Positions 60,584 to 64,000 of a stretch of DNA of 64,000 nt are shown here, in pieces. A model generated the notes under the pieces. That model saw nothing but the letters and a program-made list of their open reading frames with translations. It ran no database searches and was not told the origin of the DNA. The stretch is from Actinomycetota bacterium (lineage in GTDB: Bacteria > Actinomycetota > Actinomycetes > Actinomycetales > Microbacteriaceae), in assembly GCA_018268455.1 (NCBI GenBank), contig JAFDWM010000291.1:25770-89769 (forward strand). Reading direction: 5' to 3'. Numbering within the stretch: the first letter of the stretch is position 1; each line of letters begins with the position of its first letter. The translations under genes and the position numbers were made by a program.

Positions 60584-62410
60584 GTGGTCCAGTTCGAAGT
60601 CCCCGTGATCGTGACGCCCGCCCCCCAGGACAACATCACCGTCCTCCTGGAGCAGCGCGTCGAGAAGACCCCGAACCTCGCCCTGTTCTCCGTGCCGGAC
60701 GGCACCGGATGGCGAGACATCACCGCGAGTGAATTCCGCACCGCGGTGATCGCCCTCGCCAAGGGCTTCGTCGCCGCCGGCATCCAGCCCGGCGAGAAGG
60801 TCGGCTTCCTCGCCCGCACCACCTACGAGTGGACGCTCGTCGACTTCGCGCTGTTCTATGCGGGGGCGGTCATGGTGCCGATCTACGAGACCAGCTCCCC
60901 CGCGCAGATCCAGTGGATCCTCGAGGACTCGGGCGCCATCTCGCTGCTGGTCGAGACACCAGAGCACTTCGCGCGCTTCGACGAGGTGCGCGGCGACCTC
61001 CCGCTGATCCGCGACGCCTGGCAGATGCACCTCGGCGCGATCGCCCAGCTGACCGCGCAGGGCGTCGACGTGCCCGACGCCGAGATCGAGCGCCGTCGCG
61101 GCATCGCCAAGGGCGAGGACATCGCCACGCTCATCTACACCTCGGGTTCCACCGGGCGCCCGAAGGGCTGTGTGCTCACGCACAGCAACTTCGTCGAGCT
61201 CTCCCGCAATGCGGCGAAGTCCCTCGACGACGTGGTCTCGATCCCGGGCGCGTCGACCGTGCTCTTCATCACCACGGCGCATGTCTTCGCCCGGTTCATC
61301 TCGATTCTCGACATCCACGCCGGTGTGCGCACGGGTCACCAGCCCGACACCAAGCAGCTGCTCCCCGCCCTCGGATCCTTCAAGCCGACCTTCCTGCTCG
61401 CGGTCCCTCGCGTGTTCGAGAAGGTCTACAACTCCGCCGAGCAGAAGGCGGAGGCCGGCGGCAAGGGCAAGATCTTCCGTGCCGCCGCGGCCACCGCGAT
61501 CGAGCACTCGCGGCGGCGCGAGGAGGGCGAGAAGATCCCGCTGGGGATGAAGATCAAGTTCGCACTGTTCGACAAGCTCGTGTACGCGAAGCTGCGCGAG
61601 GCGATGGGCGGCAACGTGCAGTACGCGATCTCCGGATCCGCACCGCTCGGCGCACGCCTCGGACACTTCTTCCACAGCCTCGGCATCGTGATCCTCGAGG
61701 GCTACGGCCTCACCGAGACCACCGCGCCCGCGACGGTGAACACCGCCCGCAAGTCGAAGATCGGCACGGTCGGCCCCGTGCTGCCCGGTGTGGGCATCCG
61801 CCTCGCGGACGACGGCGAGATCGAGGTGCGCGGCATCGACGTGTTCAAGGAGTACTGGAACAACCCGGAGGCGACCGAGGCGGCGTTCCGCGACGGCTGG
61901 TTCCGCACCGGCGACCTGGGCTCGTTCGACGAGGACGGCTTCCTCACGATCACCGGCCGCAAGAAGGAGATCATCGTCACCGCGGGCGGCAAGAACGTCT
62001 CCCCCGCAGCCCTCGAGGATCCCATCCGCGCCAATCCGATCGTCGGCCAGGTCGTCGTCGTCGGCGATCAGAAGCCGTTCATCGGCGCACTGGTCACGCT
62101 CGACCCCGAGATGCTGCCGTCGTGGCTCGCCAACAACGGACTGCCGGCCGACATGCCGCTCGCGGAGGCTGCGGAGAACGACGCCGTGCGGGCCGAGGTG
62201 CAGCGTGCGATCGACACGGCGAACGCGCGGGTCTCGCGTGCGGAGTCGATCCGCAAGTTCACGATCCTGCCGACCGAGTGGACCGAGGCGAGCGGGCATC
62301 TGACGCCCAAGATGTCGATCAAGCGCAACGTGATCATGAAGGACTTCGCGCCGCAGGTCACCGAGCTCTACGAGCAGACCACCGCGACCACCACGGTCCC
62401 GCTCGGCTGA
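60584..62410 (+). CDS. Long-chain fatty acid-CoA ligase (FACL15-type)
   Basis: A 608-residue ANL-superfamily enzyme that activates fatty acids as acyl-AMP and then acyl-CoA. Motifs in order: the P-loop YTSGSTGRPKGC (about 183-194), YAISGSAPLG, EGYGLTETTAPATVN, WFRTGDLGSFDEDGFLTITGRKKE and the C-terminal lysine in LTPKMSIKRN. GTG 60584 has AAGGAG upstream and gives MVQFEVPVIV; an extended reading back to 58076 is antisense to aroG and is rejected. A strong terminator follows. Confidence 0.94.
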   Translation: MVQFEVPVIVTPAPQDNITVLLEQRVEKTPNLALFSVPDGTGWRDITASEFRTAVIALAKGFVAAGIQPGEKVGFLARTTYEWTLVDFALFYAGAVMVPIYETSSPAQIQWILEDSGAISLLVETPEHFARFDEVRGDLPLIRDAWQMHLGAIAQLTAQGVDVPDAEIERRRGIAKGEDIATLIYTSGSTGRPKGCVLTHSNFVELSRNAAKSLDDVVSIPGASTVLFITTAHVFARFISILDIHAGVRTGHQPDTKQLLPALGSFKPTFLLAVPRVFEKVYNSAEQKAEAGGKGKIFRAAAATAIEHSRRREEGEKIPLGMKIKFALFDKLVYAKLREAMGGNVQYAISGSAPLGARLGHFFHSLGIVILEGYGLTETTAPATVNTARKSKIGTVGPVLPGVGIRLADDGEIEVRGIDVFKEYWNNPEATEAAFRDGWFRTGDLGSFDEDGFLTITGRKKEIIVTAGGKNVSPAALEDPIRANPIVGQVVVVGDQKPFIGALVTLDPEMLPSWLANNGLPADMPLAEAAENDAVRAEVQRAIDTANARVSRAESIRKFTILPTEWTEASGHLTPKMSIKRNVIMKDFAPQVTELYEQTTATTTVPLG

Positions 62411-62417
62411 GCGAGAC

Positions 62418-62455
62418 GATGACGAAGGCCCCGAGTGATCGGGGCCTTCGTCATC
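62418..62455 (+). terminator. Terminator of the acyl-CoA synthetase gene
   Basis: A perfect 17-bp stem (62418-62434 with 62439-62455) closed by a GTGA tetraloop, 8 nt past the stop codon. It may also stop transcripts from the convergent deformylase gene. Confidence 0.9.
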
Positions 62456-62512
62456 AGCAGAGTGGCGACTCGTCGCCGTCGGCGTGCTCGCTCCGCCTTG
62501 ATCCGGCGCGGA

Positions 62513-63004
62513 TCAGAACCAGTTGCTCTCACGCACCTCGCGCATGGCGGTGCGGCGGGTCTCCGGATCCAGCCGGGACAGGTAGACCATGCCGTCGAGG
62601 TGGTCTGTCTCATGCTGCAGCGCCTGAGCCATGAGCCCCTCCCCCTCGAGCACGACCGGCTCGCCGTCGAGGTCGATCCCCTCGACGCGCGCCCACGGGT
62701 GCCGGAGTGCGTCATGCCAGATGCCGGGCACGGACAGGCAGCCCTCGCCGGTGGGCACCGGCTCTCCTCGTACCTCCACGAGCACCGGGTTGATCACGTA
62801 GCCGATCACACCGTCGATGTTGTAGCTGAACGCCCGCTGCGCCACCCCGATCTGCGGGGCGGCGACGCCGGCACGACCGGGCAGCTCGACGCTGTCGACG
62901 AGGTCGGCGACAAGGGCGCGCACGCCGTCGTCGATGGCGGTGATCTCGGCGCACACGGTGCGCAGCACCGGATCGCCGAACAGTCGGATCTCGCGAGCGG
63001 TCAT
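62513..63004 (-). CDS. def: Peptide deformylase
   Basis: A 163-residue metalloenzyme that removes formyl groups from new proteins. The three family motifs are GVAAPQIG (residues 46-53), EGCLSVPG (metal cysteine) and QHETDHLDG (HExxH with the catalytic Glu). Length is standard. Its ATG overlaps the stop of the upstream MinD/ParA-like gene by one base (TGATG), so the two are translated together. Confidence 0.96.
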   Translation of the reverse strand: MTAREIRLFGDPVLRTVCAEITAIDDGVRALVADLVDSVELPGRAGVAAPQIGVAQRAFSYNIDGVIGYVINPVLVEVRGEPVPTGEGCLSVPGIWHDALRHPWARVEGIDLDGEPVVLEGEGLMAQALQHETDHLDGMVYLSRLDPETRRTAMREVRESNWF

Positions 63005-64000
63005 CAGGCGACCTGCGCTCGGAGTCCCTCGACCACCGTCGCCGCGAGCTCGCGCGCCGCACGGCGGGTCTCCGGCTGCAGCGCGGAGAAGGTGATGGCA
63101 CTGCCGGCGGCGATCTGCGGGTCGTACGGGATGCGCAGCACACTGCCCACGCGGGTGCGGAAATGCGCCTCCAGCTCACCCAGGCGCACCATCGGCGCCC
63201 CCGGCGTCGACTGGTTGAGCACCACCACGGCGTCGCGGACCCTGTCCGCATAGCCGTTGAGCTCGAGCCAGGTGATGGTCTCCGAGGCCAGACGCGCCTC
63301 GTCGACGCTGAGCCCGGCGACGATCACGATCGTGTTGGCGCGATTCAGCGTCGCCGCCATCACGGAGTGCACGATGCCGGTTCCGGTGTCGGTGAGCACC
63401 AGGGAGTAGTAGTGCGCGGCGACCGCCGCGACCTGGTCGTAGTCCTCGTCGCTGAACGCCTCAGACACGCGCGGGTCGGTGTCCGACGCGAGCACATCGA
63501 GCCGGGTCGCGTCGCGGGAGACCACCGCCGAGATGTCGTGATAGCCCTGCACCTGCTCGCGGATCCGCACCAGATCGCGTACGGTCTTGCCGTTGGTGCG
63601 CGCGATGCGCTCGGCGAGCGTGCCACGGTCGGGGTTCGCATCGACCGCGATCACGCGGTCCTCACGGGCGTCCGCGAGCGCCATGCCGAGCAGTGCGGTC
63701 ACGGTGGTCTTGCCGACCCCGCCCTTGCGACTGAGCACAGGGACGAAGCGGGCGTTGCCGGCGAGCGGGGCGGCGATGCGCGCGATGAGCTCCTTGCGCT
63801 CACGCGCCTTGCGGGAGTCGCCGATGTTGATGCGGCGCCCGGAGATCGTGTAGAGCAGGTGACTCCACAGCCCCTCGGGCTCCGGCGCGGTGAGACGGCT
63901 CGAGTCGAGCAGCCGATCGGCTGTGAGCAGATCGGCGCTCTCCCGGTCCCGGTCGCCGAGGTCGTTCAGGCGACGCGAGGCGGGTGCGGCAGCCGGGGTG
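63004..64000 (-). CDS. MinD/ParA-like P-loop ATPase, N-terminus beyond the window
   Basis: At least 331 residues; the frame stays open to base 64000, so the start is outside. The visible N-terminal part is charged and leads into [31 protein letters not shown], then the deviant Walker [38 protein letters not shown] and late VVVLNQS. This arrangement resembles the MinD/ParA-like ATPases of actinobacteria, including those linked to type VII (ESX) secretion, but no ESX gene is visible here. The GTG at 63738 just before the P-loop is not the true start. Confidence 0.85.
   Translation of the reverse strand, partial: TPAAAPASRRLNDLGDRDRESADLLTADRLLDSSRLTAPEPEGLWSHLLYTISGRRINIGDSRKARERKELIARIAAPLAGNARFVPVLSRKGGVGKTTVTALLGMALADAREDRVIAVDANPDRGTLAERIARTNGKTVRDLVRIREQVQGYHDISAVVSRDATRLDVLASDTDPRVSEAFSDEDYDQVAAVAAHYYSLVLTDTGTGIVHSVMAATLNRANTIVIVAGLSVDEARLASETITWLELNGYADRVRDAVVVLNQSTPGAPMVRLGELEAHFRTRVGSVLRIPYDPQIAAGSAITFSALQPETRRAARELAATVVEGLRAQVA

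Noticed and set aside
60553-60732. Small ORF starting at the first ATG after the TAGACT box before the acyl-CoA synthetase
   Set aside because: It runs on past the real start in another frame without a stop nearby and has no ribosome site, so it is not a leader peptide.
1-64000. CRISPR arrays, tRNA/rRNA genes, insertion sequences, attachment sites
   Set aside because: No regularly spaced repeats, cloverleaf or rRNA sequence, transposase motif or duplicated target site was seen anywhere in the window.

Overview
This is a high-GC window from an actinobacterial chromosome, most likely a Microbacterium-like member of the Microbacteriaceae. That reading rests on the codon bias, the actinobacterial bc1-aa3 respiratory genes (diheme QcrC, CtaF-type subunit 4), the mraZ-to-divIVA division cluster, the PASTA kinase with an Rv2175c-like neighbour, class II DAHP synthase and FACL15-type acyl-CoA synthetase. 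The genus is inferred from these features; no database search was possible. Almost everything is ordinary core chromosome. No tRNA, rRNA, CRISPR array, insertion sequence or prophage was recognised.

Layout. 1-10.9 kb: uvrB with a TfoX-like gene, an orphan Tat-exported protein, a DUF4126 membrane protein, coaE, an MFS exporter preceded by a 19-codon upstream ORF, rpsA, a PolA-type 5'-3' exonuclease, a PolX-like PHP protein and trpD. 11-19.8 kb: the respiratory block, with ctaE-qcrC-qcrA-qcrB on + converging on ctaC-ctaD-ctaF on -, a rhodanese gene between them and an ErpA-type Fe-S carrier beside them. 19.9-30.7 kb: M20 peptidase, DUF3043 protein, pyrD, nrdR, hisD, a membrane protein, dnaE and a Nudix hydrolase. 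30.7-34.3 kb is the least explained part: a three-gene envelope operon (DUF6230 protein, DUF6114 membrane protein, proline-rich secreted protein) with a divergent TetR gene and a clear operator, followed by an ArsR-SRPBCC fusion with its own operator.

34.3-52.3 kb (all - strand) holds rluD, lspA, divIVA, yggT, sepF, yggS and then the division and cell-wall cluster read from mraZ: mraZ, rsmH, ftsL, ftsI, murF, mraY, murD, ftsW, murG, murC, ftsQ, ftsZ. murE is absent from its usual slot between ftsI and murF. 52.5-58.3 kb: DUF3040 protein, polyprenyl synthase, Rv2175c-like protein, LysM hydrolase, PASTA kinase and a PPC/DUF296 protein. 58.3-64 kb: class II DAHP synthase, PlsC-type acyltransferase, long-chain acyl-CoA synthetase, peptide deformylase and a MinD/ParA-like ATPase that runs off the right edge.

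Regulation. About twenty genes carry a TANNNT-like -10 box that ends 6-8 nt before the start codon, the geometry of leaderless transcription. This settles many start codons. Strong hairpin terminators separate most transcription units. Operator-like inverted repeats lie upstream of the Tat protein, the DUF6230 operon, the ArsR fusion and the polyprenyl synthase, and MraZ boxes lie upstream of mraZ.
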